Below, piece after piece: positions 16,372 to 26,000 of a stretch of DNA of 64,000 nucleotides (its first letter is position 1; each line of letters opens with the position of its first letter). The position numbers and the translations under genes are program-made. This stretch comes from an uncultured Fibrobacter sp. (GTDB lineage: Bacteria; Fibrobacterota; Fibrobacteria; Fibrobacterales; Fibrobacteraceae). The stretch spans positions 29,608 to 93,607 of the forward strand of contig CAKUTF010000008.1 of NCBI GenBank assembly GCA_934691725.1. Direction: 5' to 3'. The notes below the pieces were generated by a model that worked only from the letters and a program-made list of their open reading frames with translations, did no database searches and was not told where the DNA came from.

Positions 16372-18114
16372 ATGAAAAAACTGACGCTTCTTGCCGTTAT
16401 TTTGTGTGCCATCACGGCGTTTTCTGTTGGAGCGGTTCGTTCGCGGACGATTTACATCGTCGGGGATTCGACCGTCGCTTCTTACAAGTCGAGCGCCTAT
16501 CCGCAAACGGGCTGGGGGCAGGTCTTCTCGCATTTCTTCGACGCTTCGAAAGTGAATGTCGTCAACGCGGCAATCGGCGGCAGAAGTTCCAAGACATTTA
16601 TCGAAGAAGGACGGCTCGACGCCTTGGATGGGCTTGTCAAGGAAGGCGATTTTCTCTTTATCCAGTTCGGCCACAACGACCGCTATTTCGGTCAAAAGGC
16701 TCGCGAAGTTCCTTTTGATTCCTTGGGCTTTTGGCTGGAAACCTATCTGGAAAAGGCGAAAGCCTGGGGAGCCGTTCCCGTGTTGATTTCCCCGATGATG
16801 ATGAATACGTATCCGCGAAATGTTTTTTCCACGGAACTTTCGACAAGATCGGAATATGATGTCCGGGCTCTGATGGAAACGCTCGCCAAACGCTACGGGA
16901 TTCCCTTTGTCGATTTGAATCTCAAGTCCTACCGTTTTCACCAGGAACAGAAGGCGAACTATATTTCCCGCTACATCTTCAAGTATTTTTTGCCCGGCGA
17001 ATACCCGAACTATCTGGCGGGAGTCGTGAATGACGGCGTGACGCATTTCCAGGAATCCGGATCGCTTGCCCATGCCCAGTGGATTCTCGAAGAACTTTCG
17101 GACGAAGTGTCTGCGGATTATCTTTCGACAGATGCCAAGGCGCAACTTATCGAACTGCTTTCCGCGGTAAGGCCACGCTATACGGTAACGGCTCGCGCGA
17201 ATGTTTCGCTTGAAAGCGGAATCATTTCCCATGTCCAGAATTTGCCGGGTGGCGCACCGCTTGCGCTTCACGTAAGCCCTTCCAGTTTTGGAAAAAAATT
17301 TTTGCACTGGGTCGATGACGATTGCAATGTCGTTTCGAGCGATTCGAATTTTTACGGTTCACGCTCGCTCTACCGGAGCGTAACCTATACGGCGATTTTT
17401 GACGGTGGCGAAGCCTGTTCACCGATTGCCCACGGTGAGGAGGAACTTCCTCTTTCCCAAAGTTCCAGTTCTGCTCCTTTGGTTCAAAGCTCGAGCAGCG
17501 CAAGCAAGACTTGTTCCGATTTAAAGGCGACTGCGGCTTGGAAGTCGCCGATCGATGCTGCTTTTCCGGACAGAGGAATCGGAACGACCGACGCCAATCA
17601 CGAAAGTTTTACGGGACAGGGATTTTTCAACGCGGAAAATTCGGATTCGAGTTATCTCCTTTTGAAGCTTGTCGCGGAACAGTCCGCGTCGAACGCAAGG
17701 CTGATGATTCGCTACGCAAATGGCGGAACGGCTTCGCGCCCGATGAAGATAACGGTCGATGCGGGAATCTACGAAGCGGAATTTCCTCCGACGGGAAGTT
17801 GGGACGCCTGGGATTCGATTGTGGTTGAAAACGTGTGGATCGACGCGCTTCCGTTTGATTTCAGAATGGAATCTATCACGTCCGACGGAGGCCCGAACAT
17901 CGATTTGGTCGCATTTGATATTTCGGGCGTTTATCGCGAAGGCTGCACCGCCGCCGAAATTCCGATGGGAATCATGAAAAAGAATGTCAGCAAAAGGGAT
18001 GGGACTGTTCGGAAAAACGAAAGTTCCTGTTTTTACGATGTTTCCGGATCGTGCCATTCTGCAGGACGAAAACGAAGCTTTTCGAAAGGCGTCTATTTTA
18101 GGACTAGGGATTAG
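16372..18114 (+). CDS. Second rhamnogalacturonan acetylesterase (GDSL/SGNH), 3' end damaged
   Basis: 580 residues. Signal peptide to about residue 21, GDSTVASY with nucleophile S33, FGHNDRYF, and DGVTHFQESG as block V. An FxxW repeat follows (~265-345), then a Ser-rich linker (SQSSSS, SSSSAS), then the shared beta-sandwich module (ANGGT, FPPTGSWDAWDS, SDGGPNID). The expected sorting tail is decayed: YDVSG and SKGVYF are in frame but only 11 residues apart (22-24 in the sister genes), and R-A-I-L-Q-D-E-N appears in another frame. The final residues and stop come from repeat sequence (AGGACTAGGGATTAG). An AAGGAGGTCCG ribosome site precedes the ATG. The catalytic part looks intact. Confidence 0.82.
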   Translation: MKKLTLLAVILCAITAFSVGAVRSRTIYIVGDSTVASYKSSAYPQTGWGQVFSHFFDASKVNVVNAAIGGRSSKTFIEEGRLDALDGLVKEGDFLFIQFGHNDRYFGQKAREVPFDSLGFWLETYLEKAKAWGAVPVLISPMMMNTYPRNVFSTELSTRSEYDVRALMETLAKRYGIPFVDLNLKSYRFHQEQKANYISRYIFKYFLPGEYPNYLAGVVNDGVTHFQESGSLAHAQWILEELSDEVSADYLSTDAKAQLIELLSAVRPRYTVTARANVSLESGIISHVQNLPGGAPLALHVSPSSFGKKFLHWVDDDCNVVSSDSNFYGSRSLYRSVTYTAIFDGGEACSPIAHGEEELPLSQSSSSAPLVQSSSSASKTCSDLKATAAWKSPIDAAFPDRGIGTTDANHESFTGQGFFNAENSDSSYLLLKLVAEQSASNARLMIRYANGGTASRPMKITVDAGIYEAEFPPTGSWDAWDSIVVENVWIDALPFDFRMESITSDGGPNIDLVAFDISGVYREGCTAAEIPMGIMKKNVSKRDGTVRKNESSCFYDVSGSCHSAGRKRSFSKGVYFRTRD

Positions 18115-18720
18115 TCAGCGAACGTCTATGTTCAGTGGGCAGTGGACAGAGGCCAGTACTGTGGACATCTAAGCTTTAGGGAAGCGGGACACGGGATGCG
18201 GGGTTTTCAAGCGAACTGTTTCTGTGCGCTGTCATTCCCATGTTTTTACTACGATGTCATTCCCCGGCATTCCTCTCATCTGTCATTCCCGTGCTCCGAC
18301 ACGGGAATCTCTGAGATTGCCGGGTCACTCCCGATAATGACAGGCTAGCGAGCTTGCCGAGCTATTCAGAGCTTAGTTGAGAGAACTTAGAGCTTAGAAC
18401 TGCGGACGTCTATGTTCAGTGGACAGTGGTCAGTGGTCTGAACAGCGGACGTCTAAGCTTTTGGGAAACGGTACGAGGGACACGCTATACGGGGAACGGA
18501 CGTTTAAACTTTTGAAATACAGAACATAGATGTCTGCAACTCTAAGCACTCGGCACTAAGCTCTAAGTTCTAAAAACGGCTCGCTAAACTGTTAATTCCT
18601 CACTCCTAATTGCTCATTTCTAATTATCCACTGATTCCTGTCTCCTGATTTCTCTTGACTATCAATTAGCCACTGACCGCTATTCGCTGATTCCTCACAA
18701 TTCCCAACAAACAATATTAT
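18100..18720. repeat. Interspersed modular repeat, copy R2 (~600 bp without a gene)
   Basis: A mosaic of the same modules as R1: GGGATTAGTCAGCG, GCGGACGTCTA units, CAGTGGACAGTGGTCAGTGG, GAACTTAGAGCTTAGAA, and several GTCATTCCC hairpins. Part 18415-18665 is nearly identical, in inverted orientation, to 26453-26691. The 5' edge runs into the end of the acetylesterase gene. Confidence 0.85.
18415..18665 (+). repeat. Left arm of a ~240-bp inverted repeat
   Basis: From TTCAGTGGACAGTGGTCAGT to TCTCTTGACTATCAA. The reverse complement of 26453-26691 matches by eye with about four substitutions and one 12-bp indel (TCTGAACAGCGG extra here). Confidence 0.88.
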
Positions 18721-18721
18721 C

Positions 18722-18748
18722 TATATTTGGCAAACCCTTTTCAAGGAG
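18722..18748 (+). promoter_or_regulatory. glyA promoter -10 and ribosome site
   Basis: TATATT (18722-18727) is followed by a ~25-nt leader carrying AAGGAG (18743-18748), 9 nt before ATG 18758. This is a conventional leader, unlike the close -10 boxes elsewhere in the window. Confidence 0.6.
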
Positions 18749-18757
18749 TTCACAACT

Positions 18758-19993
18758 ATGATGACTTTGAAGCAAGAAGACCCCGAAATCTACAGCCTCA
18801 TCCAGGAGGAAGCGGAACGCCAGGAATACGGTATCGAGCTGATTGCCTCCGAAAACTACACTTCCAAGGCGGTGATGGAAGCGATGGGTTCCGTCCTGAC
18901 AAACAAGTACAGCGAAGGCTATGTCGGCAAGCGCTACTACGGCGGAAATCAGGTCATCGACAAAATCGAGCAGCTTGCTATCGATCGCTGCAAGGAGCTT
19001 TTCGGTTGTGAACACGTAAACATCCAGCCGCTTTCCGGTTCTCCGGCGAACGCCGCTGTCTATCTCGCCGTCCTGAAGCCGGGAGACAAGGTCCTGGGCT
19101 TGAAGCTTGACCACGGCGGACATCTTTCCCACGGCCATCCGGTGAACTTCTCCGGCATCCTCTACAACTTTGTCCAGTACGAGGTCGAAAAGGAAACGGG
19201 CCGCATCGACATGGACAAGGTTCGCGAAATCGCTCTGCGTGAAAAGCCGAAGATGATTCTCGCCGGGTTTTCCGCTTACAGCCATAATCTCGACTGGAAG
19301 CGTTTCAAGGAGATTGCGGACGAGGTCGGAGCCATTACCATGGCGGACATTTCGCACATCGCGGGTCTCATCGCGGGCAAGCAGCTCGAAAGCCCGGTTC
19401 CGTTCTTCGATATCGTGACAACGACGACGCACAAGACGCTCCGCGGTCCGCGTGGCGCGATCATCATGTGCAAGGAAAAATTCGCGAAGGCCATCGACAA
19501 GGGAATTTTCCCGGGGATGCAGGGCGGTCCGCACGATCATATCAACGCGGGCAAGGCGGTCGCCTTTGGCGAGGCTCTCAAGCCGGAATTCCAGGTCTAT
19601 GCGAAGAACGTCATCAAGAATGCGCAGGCCATGGCGGATGAACTGATGAAGCTCGGCTACAAGATTATCGGCGACGGAACGGATAACCATTTGATGGTTG
19701 TCGATATGACTTCGAAGGGCGTTTCCGGCAAGGAAGCCGAAATCGCACTCGAAAAGGTCGGCGTTTCGACCAGCCGTTCCACGATTCCTTTCGATCCGCG
19801 CAAGCCTTTCGACCCGTCGGGACTTCGCCTCGGAACTCCGGCGATCACGACCCGCGGCTTTGACGAAGAGGATTCCCGCGAAGTAGCCCGGATCATCGAC
19901 CGCACCGTGCAGTCCCGGAACGACGAAGCTGCCTTGAAGGCGATTCGCGAAGAAATCGTTGCGCTCTGCAAGAAGCATCCGCTTTACAGGTAA
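18758..19993 (+). CDS. glyA: Serine hydroxymethyltransferase
   Basis: 411 residues. PLP enzyme converting serine and tetrahydrofolate to glycine and methylene-tetrahydrofolate. Recognisable segments: ELIASENYTSKAVMEAMGS, LTNKYSEGYVGKRYYGGN, QPLSGSPANAAVY, the PLP lysine K226 in TTTTHKTLRGPRG, and late RLGTPAITTRGF. Full length, single gene, with a terminator at 20039. ATG 18758 has the best spacing from AAGGAG; ATG 18761 is an alternative. It lies just inside the left arm of the large inverted repeat. Confidence 0.97.
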   Translation: MMTLKQEDPEIYSLIQEEAERQEYGIELIASENYTSKAVMEAMGSVLTNKYSEGYVGKRYYGGNQVIDKIEQLAIDRCKELFGCEHVNIQPLSGSPANAAVYLAVLKPGDKVLGLKLDHGGHLSHGHPVNFSGILYNFVQYEVEKETGRIDMDKVREIALREKPKMILAGFSAYSHNLDWKRFKEIADEVGAITMADISHIAGLIAGKQLESPVPFFDIVTTTTHKTLRGPRGAIIMCKEKFAKAIDKGIFPGMQGGPHDHINAGKAVAFGEALKPEFQVYAKNVIKNAQAMADELMKLGYKIIGDGTDNHLMVVDMTSKGVSGKEAEIALEKVGVSTSRSTIPFDPRKPFDPSGLRLGTPAITTRGFDEEDSREVARIIDRTVQSRNDEAALKAIREEIVALCKKHPLYR

Positions 19994-20038
19994 TCCGTTC
20001 GACGATTCTGTACAAAGCAAGAATCTTTTCTGACCAAG

Positions 20039-20063
20039 GCTCTCCGTTTGTCGGGGAGCTTTT
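20039..20063 (+). terminator. glyA terminator
   Basis: Stem GCTCTCCG (20039-20046) with CGGGGAGC (20052-20059), one G-U pair, followed by TTTT. Confidence 0.75.
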
Positions 20064-20107
20064 CCCGTTTTTGCCGTGAAGATTGCCCGAAAGGCTTCAA
20101 AATTTTC

Positions 20108-20120
20108 TATTATTTTATGT
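20108..20120 (+). promoter_or_regulatory. -10 box directly before the start codon
   Basis: TATTAT (20108-20113) is 7 nt from ATG 20121, with no ribosome site between. Confidence 0.5.
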
Positions 20121-22277
20121 ATGCAAAAAAACTTGCGAAATCAAAATGCAGCTGAATTTCAGGCGATGGATGACGATGAAATCGACATCCTGGAACTCCT
20201 CGGTATTCTTTTGGCCAAGTGGCCGGTTCTTCTTGGATTTGTCGTCGCCGGTGCGCTTTGTGGGATTTTTATCGCAAACTATATCCGTCCGTCCTACACG
20301 AGCGATGCCCTTTTGCAGGTCGATTTGAATGGTTCCTCTCTCGGAATCGCCTTGGGCGATATGGGCGCGCTTCTCGACGGGGCGTCTCCTTCGGATGCGG
20401 AAATCCAGCTGATCCAGAGCCGTCGCGTTCTCGATGAAGTCGTGGAGAAGGAACGTCTTTCCTTTTCGGCTATGCCGGTCGCTTTCCTTCCGCGCCTGCT
20501 CCATACGGAGGGACGTGTCGATGTCGGGCTTTTGAGGCTGCCTGGCTTCGACGAAAGAGCCAAGTGGTTCTTGGAGGCGTCCCCGGATCCTGCGCTTTCC
20601 GACAGCGTTTACCGGATTGTCGGGAAGGATGGAAAAGTCTATCTCGACGGTCGGGTGGGGGACACTTATCGGGTCCCTGTCCTGAACGACACGCTTTCGG
20701 TCTGTATCCTTTCCATGACGGCGTCTCCATCGGAAAAGTTCCTCCTCGGCTCGCGCGATGCACGCGATGCGCTCGACCAGCTGCGGAAAGATCTGAAAGT
20801 CGCGGAACAGGGCAAGAAGACGGGCGTAATCCAGATGCAGATAAGCCACCGCTATGCGGACAGGGCCGCTCAAATTTTGAATACCGTTGCGGATACCTAC
20901 GTGCGCCAGAATGTCGAAGCCCGTAGCGAAGAGGCGACCAAGACGCTCCAGTTTCTCGAAAAGCAACTCCCCGACGTGAAGGCCAAGCTGGATTCCGCTG
21001 AGCAGGTCCTTTCGTTATACCGCCAGCGGGAAGGCTCTATCGATTTGAACGGAGAGGCCCGCTCGGCTCTCGAAAAGCGGATGGAACTCGAAAAACAGCA
21101 TCTGGAATTGATCCAGAAACAGCAGGAAGTCGCTAGGCTTTTTAAAGACGACCATCCGAGCGTCGTCGCCCTGAAAAAGCAGGAAGCCCAGGTCCGGCGG
21201 GAAATGGCGAAACTCAACGAAGAAACGAAGGACTTGCCCTACAAGCAGCAGGAAATCCTTCGGTTGCAGGGGGACGTCGAAGTTAACGGTTCTATCTACA
21301 CGACGATGCTGAACAACATCCAGCAGCTTCGTGTCGTGCAGGCGGGAGAAGTCGGGAATGCGCGCATCGTCGATCGCGCGCGCGTCGAAATCAAGCCGGT
21401 CAAGCCAAAGAAAAAAATCATATTGCTCGGCGGGGTTGGCGGCGGTCTTGTGCTCGGTGCGGGCTTCATTTTCCTCTTGCGTCTTCTCTTTAACCGCGGC
21501 ATCCGTTCGTCCCAGGAAGTGGAACGGGAAACGGAGATATCCGTCTATGCGAAAATTCCCGAAACGAAATCTTCGAAAAAGCGGAAAAACTTTTCGCTTG
21601 TCGAGGAAGACGGGAACGATATCGCCTGCGAGGCTCTTCGCACGCTCCGCACGTCGCTCGAATTTTCGATGCCCGAAACTTCCCGAGTCCTGCTCGTGAC
21701 GGGTGTTTCACCTGCAAGCGGAAAGAGCTTCGTTTCCAAGAACCTGTCGTCGCTTTTCGCCTTGAACGGGAAAAAGGTCCTGCTTGTCGATCTGGATTTC
21801 CGGGCGAGCGAACTTTCTCCGCGCGGGCGCCAAAAAGGCCTTTCCGATTTTCTCCTGGGACGGATTTCGCTTGACGAGGCGATTGAACATCTCGATGCGT
21901 CGGGAATCGATCTTCTCGGTGCGGGTTCCTTTGTGCCCTCTCCGTCGGAAATGATTTCAAGTTCGGCGTTTGAAAAGCTTCTCAGGTCGATGCGCGAACG
22001 TTACGACCTGATAATTCTGGATTCGGCTCCGCTTCTTTGTGTTGCCGATGCGCAGATTGCTTGCCGCTATGCGGATTTCGCTCTGCTCGTCATCCGCTAT
22101 GCCAAGGATTCGATGGAGCATTTAAAGGATGCCATCGGGATTCTGGATAAAGCGAATATGCACAATCGCGCGATTGTGTTCAACCGGGTCGTGTCCGACG
22201 GAAGCTCCTCTTACGGCTATGGATCCGGGGGGGGGGTATATGGCCACAGCAGAAAATATACCGCCCGTAAAAGCTGA
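20121..22277 (+). CDS. Wzc-type polysaccharide co-polymerase / bacterial tyrosine autokinase
   Basis: 718 residues. An N-terminal Wzz domain is flanked by two membrane helices (~35-55 and ~430-455), with a periplasmic coiled coil between (~270-400, many EKQ and LEKQ heptads). The cytoplasmic BY-kinase has Walker A SPASGKSF (~531), Walker A' VLLVDLDFR and Walker B LIILDSAPLL. The tail is a tyrosine cluster (SSYGYGS, then VYGHSRKYT) that would be autophosphorylated to control exopolysaccharide export. A run of ten G (22227-22236) encodes Gly-Gly-Gly in this tail and is a candidate slippage site. No other capsule genes are adjacent. The start is set by the signal-less N terminus and close -10; 15 further codons upstream are open. 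Confidence 0.88.
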   Translation: MQKNLRNQNAAEFQAMDDDEIDILELLGILLAKWPVLLGFVVAGALCGIFIANYIRPSYTSDALLQVDLNGSSLGIALGDMGALLDGASPSDAEIQLIQSRRVLDEVVEKERLSFSAMPVAFLPRLLHTEGRVDVGLLRLPGFDERAKWFLEASPDPALSDSVYRIVGKDGKVYLDGRVGDTYRVPVLNDTLSVCILSMTASPSEKFLLGSRDARDALDQLRKDLKVAEQGKKTGVIQMQISHRYADRAAQILNTVADTYVRQNVEARSEEATKTLQFLEKQLPDVKAKLDSAEQVLSLYRQREGSIDLNGEARSALEKRMELEKQHLELIQKQQEVARLFKDDHPSVVALKKQEAQVRREMAKLNEETKDLPYKQQEILRLQGDVEVNGSIYTTMLNNIQQLRVVQAGEVGNARIVDRARVEIKPVKPKKKIILLGGVGGGLVLGAGFIFLLRLLFNRGIRSSQEVERETEISVYAKIPETKSSKKRKNFSLVEEDGNDIACEALRTLRTSLEFSMPETSRVLLVTGVSPASGKSFVSKNLSSLFALNGKKVLLVDLDFRASELSPRGRQKGLSDFLLGRISLDEAIEHLDASGIDLLGAGSFVPSPSEMISSSAFEKLLRSMRERYDLIILDSAPLLCVADAQIACRYADFALLVIRYAKDSMEHLKDAIGILDKANMHNRAIVFNRVVSDGSSSYGYGSGGGVYGHSRKYTARKS
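22227..22236 (+). repeat. Poly-G tract (10 G) in the kinase tyrosine tail
   Basis: Ten consecutive G, the longest G run noticed in the window. Loss of one G replaces the tail after GGG by YMATAEN and reads on into the next gene. Gain of one G gives a short IWPQQKIYRP end. Confidence 0.95.
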
Positions 22278-22301
22278 TTCCATCAGAAGGATTTATCGTA
22301 T

Positions 22302-23042
22302 ATGCGCTTGCCGTTTGCACTTTTTTGCCTGTGCCTTGCGGTCAATCCCCTCTTCTCGAAAGCCCCTGAGCCTACGCCTAGACATTACGATTTTGTCCAT
22401 GCGAAGCGGATGATGGACCGAATCTATTACGGAGACTTGCGCGTTACAGTCTATTGCGGATGCCGCTACGAAAGCAACCGGAAGCCGAACGGCATCGATT
22501 TTGAAAGTTGCGGCTTTGCCCCGCGGAAAAACGCGAACCGGGCTTCCCGCATCGAATGGGAACATGTCGTGACGGCGCACAACATCGGACTTTCGAGGCA
22601 GTGCTGGCACAAGGAGGAAGGCCGCAGCGCGCGGAAAAACTGCGAAACCACCGACCCGGAATTCGCCCTGATGGAAGGGGACTTGCACAATCTCCTCCCG
22701 AGCATCGGCGAGGTGAACGGCGACCGGAGCAACTTCATGTATTCCCAATGGACAAATTCCCCGGAACCGATGTATGGAAGCTGCCGATCGATTGTCGATT
22801 TCAAGGCGCGAAAGTTCCAGCCGAGGGAAGAGGTGCGCGGAATGCTCGCCCGGATTTCCTTTTACATGGAAAAGACTTACGGCATCAAGCTTTCGAAGGA
22901 ACGCCGCCGGCTCTTTGAAATTTGGGACAGGGAACATCCGGTGAGCGCCTGGGAATGCGAACGCGATGCCCGGATCTTCAAGGTCCAGGGCGACCACAAT
23001 CCGTTTGTCCATGAACGTTGCCGCGAAGCGGGCCTGATATGA
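22302..23042 (+). CDS. endA: Secreted endonuclease I (EndA/NucM family)
   Basis: 246 residues with a signal peptide (~1-19). Family motifs in order: RIEWEHVVTAHNIG (metal and catalytic His), EGDLHNLLPSIGEVNGDRSN, MYSQW and GDHNPFV. These nucleases degrade extracellular or periplasmic DNA nonspecifically. Several cysteines (CGC, SC, QC, NC) suit an exported, disulphide-containing enzyme. GAAGG lies about 12 nt before ATG 22302. The stop overlaps the mfd start (ATGA), so the two are coupled. Confidence 0.9.
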   Translation: MRLPFALFCLCLAVNPLFSKAPEPTPRHYDFVHAKRMMDRIYYGDLRVTVYCGCRYESNRKPNGIDFESCGFAPRKNANRASRIEWEHVVTAHNIGLSRQCWHKEEGRSARKNCETTDPEFALMEGDLHNLLPSIGEVNGDRSNFMYSQWTNSPEPMYGSCRSIVDFKARKFQPREEVRGMLARISFYMEKTYGIKLSKERRRLFEIWDREHPVSAWECERDARIFKVQGDHNPFVHERCREAGLI

Positions 23043-26000
23043 AAACAATTGATTTTTCCGATTTTCTTTCCTTTTCGGATTTGGGACGTCTTTCCGCCTT
23101 TTCGAAGCTAGGCAAAGGCGCTCTGCACATGGAAGGTCTTCCGGATGCGGCTTCCGCCCTGGTGGTAGCGGACCGCTTTTACAAGTATCCGCAGAGCATT
23201 CTGGTCGTGACCGGGGATTACCGCAAGGGAGAACTTTGGCTGCAAAACCTGCAGAGCCTCTGCGGCGAAGAAAATGTCTGCTTTTTCCCGTCGCTCGGGA
23301 TCAAGCCTTATGACCAGAAGGCTCCCTTTGACGGAGTTCTCGAAGAACGCTTGCGCTTTTTCAAGATGTCGCGGAGAAAATCCCCGTTTATCGCGGTCTG
23401 CCCGTTGGATTCTTTTTTGCTCAGGCTTTCCCCGGTGGATGCGCTCGAAAGGAAAAAGCTCGTCTTCCGAAATGGCGGGCAGGTCGATCCGCTGTCGCTC
23501 CGCAGAACGCTCGGCGACATGGGCTTTGTGGAACAGCCTGTCGTCGGAACAGTGGGGGAGTTTTCTGTCCGCGGCTGCATTGTCGATATCAACATGTTCA
23601 TGCAGAAGCATCCGGTCCGGCTTGAATTTTTTGGCGACGAAATCGAGAGCATCCGTTCGTTCGATATTTTTTCGCAACGTTCCATCGAACCCCTGGATTC
23701 CGTGGAAGTCTATCCGCGCGGGGAATTTGTCCTGTCCGCGGAAGAAAAGGCGAAGATTCCCTACGGCGAAGAGGACGGTATCTGGTGGCGGCGCCCCGAA
23801 TTCGAGAACCTCTCGGCGAGCGTTTTCGACTACATGCCGGACGCTTCGCTTGTCCTTGACCGGGAATCGCTTTTGGAAGAATCCGCCGGGAAGCTCGGAC
23901 GCGCGCACGTAAACGCATACGAAAAGGCTCTCTCGTTCAACAGGAAGGTTTCCCCTCCGGAGAGAATCTGGTGGCGCTTTGACGATTTCCGCGAACGGAT
24001 TTCGGAGCGTCCCGTTTTGGATCTGACGGACGCCCGGATGGATTCGCCCGACTGGATTTCCGTTCCGCTTCGCCTGCAGTCGCGGGGAACTGTCGGGACA
24101 AGCGCGCTGGTGAAAGATATCGAGGCGTTCGATGCGCAAGGCGGGAAGGTTTACCTGGTTGCGCATTCCGAAGGGAGCGCGGAACGGCTGGTGCATTTGC
24201 TCGACGGCGCACCGCTTGCGGGAGTCCTCATCGGTGAACTTTCCGAAGGCTTTTTCGCTGACGAAGAAAATGTCGCGTTTCTCTCGGAATCGGAAATTTT
24301 CAGCCGTGGCGGAAAGCCGAAGCGCAAACATTCCGTTTCGAGTTCGGTTTCCGGTGCGCTGCTAATCGAATCGCTTTCCGTCGGCGACTACGTTGTCCAC
24401 GAGGATCATGGCGTAGGACGTTACCGCGGGCTTGTCCGGGAAAAAATCGGAGGAGGTCTTGTCGATTGCGTGTTGCTCGATTATGCAGGCGGCGACCGTC
24501 TCAAGTTTCCCGTCTCGGACCTGAAAAAGATCGAACGTCTCCCGGAAAACGGGGAAGGGGAACCGCCTGAACTGGCGAGCCTCGGAAGCCGCACGTGGGA
24601 AAAGCTCAAGGAGCGGGTCAAGAAGCGCGTCGTCAAGATTGCGAAGGAACTGGTCCAGCTCTATGCGAAGCGCGAACTTGTCGAAGGTTTTGCGTTTCCG
24701 CCGGATTCCCGGATGCAAAAGGAATTCGAAGATTCCTTCGAATACGATCCGACGCCCGACCAGCTCCGCGCCACTGCCGAAATCAAGGCGGATATGGAAA
24801 ATTCGCACCCGATGGACAGGCTTGTCTGCGGAGATGTGGGCTTCGGAAAAACCGAGGTCGCGATGCGCGCGGCTTTCAAATGCGTCTATTCCAAAAAGCA
24901 GGTTGCCGTCCTCGTGCCCACGACGATCCTCGCCGCCCAGCATTACGAGACTTTCAAGGAACGCTTTGCCGCTTTCCCGGTAAACATCGCCCTGGTGAAC
25001 CGCTACAGGACTGCCGCGGAGAAAAAGGAGATCTTTAAAAAAGTTTCGGAAGGCAAGTACGATATCGTCGTCGGGACCCATGCGCTTCTTTCGGAAAAGA
25101 ATTCCTTCAAGGATCTGGGGCTTCTGATTATCGATGAAGAGCAGAAGTTCGGTGTCAAGCAGAAAGAGAAACTTAGGGAACTTCGCCTGACGGTGGATAC
25201 GCTCAGCATGAGCGCTACTCCGATTCCGCGTTCCCTGCATCTTTCGCTTACGGGCGTCCGCGACATTTCGCTCATCAACACGCCGCCGATGAACCGCTTG
25301 CCGGTCGAGACGAAAATTCTTTCCCGGGATGATGCGGTTCTTGCCGAGGCGATTCGCGACGAACTTTCGCGCGGCGGACAGGTTTTTGTCGTAAACGATC
25401 GCGTCCAGTCTATCGGGCATCTGGCGGACGATATCGAAGCGATGGTTCCGGACGCCCGCGTTGCCGTTGCGCACGGGCAGATGGAAGACCGCGACCTGGA
25501 ACGCGTCATGGACGCTTTTCTCGCCCGGGAGTTTGACATTCTCGTTTCGACGAGCATCATCGAAAGCGGTCTGGATGTTCCGAATGCGAATACGATACTC
25601 ATCATGAACGCGCACCATTTCGGCATCAGCCAGCTCTACCAGATGCGCGGACGCGTCGGACGTTCAGACGTTCTCGCCTACGCTTACCTGGTAATTCCGA
25701 AAGACGGAATCGTTTCCGCGGAATCGAGAAAACGCTTGCAGGCCTTGGAACAGTTTACGGATCTGGGAAGCGGCTACCAGCTCGCGATGCGGGATTTGGA
25801 AATCCGGGGTGCGGGGAACCTGCTCGGCTCGGAACAGCACGGATTCATCGCGGAAGTCGGATTTGAAACCTATGTCCGGCTGGTTCGCGAAGCGGTCGAG
25901 GAACTTCGCGGCGGCGGGGAAAACGTTTCAAAGATAGAGCCTCGCGTGGAACTTCCCGTCGATGCCTTCTTGCCCGAAACCTATATCGCGGACGGGCTTT

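Noticed and set aside
18100..18720. CRISPR-like spacing of GCGGACGTCTAAG units
   Set aside because: Unit distances are irregular, the units are short and mixed with other modules, and there are no cas genes.
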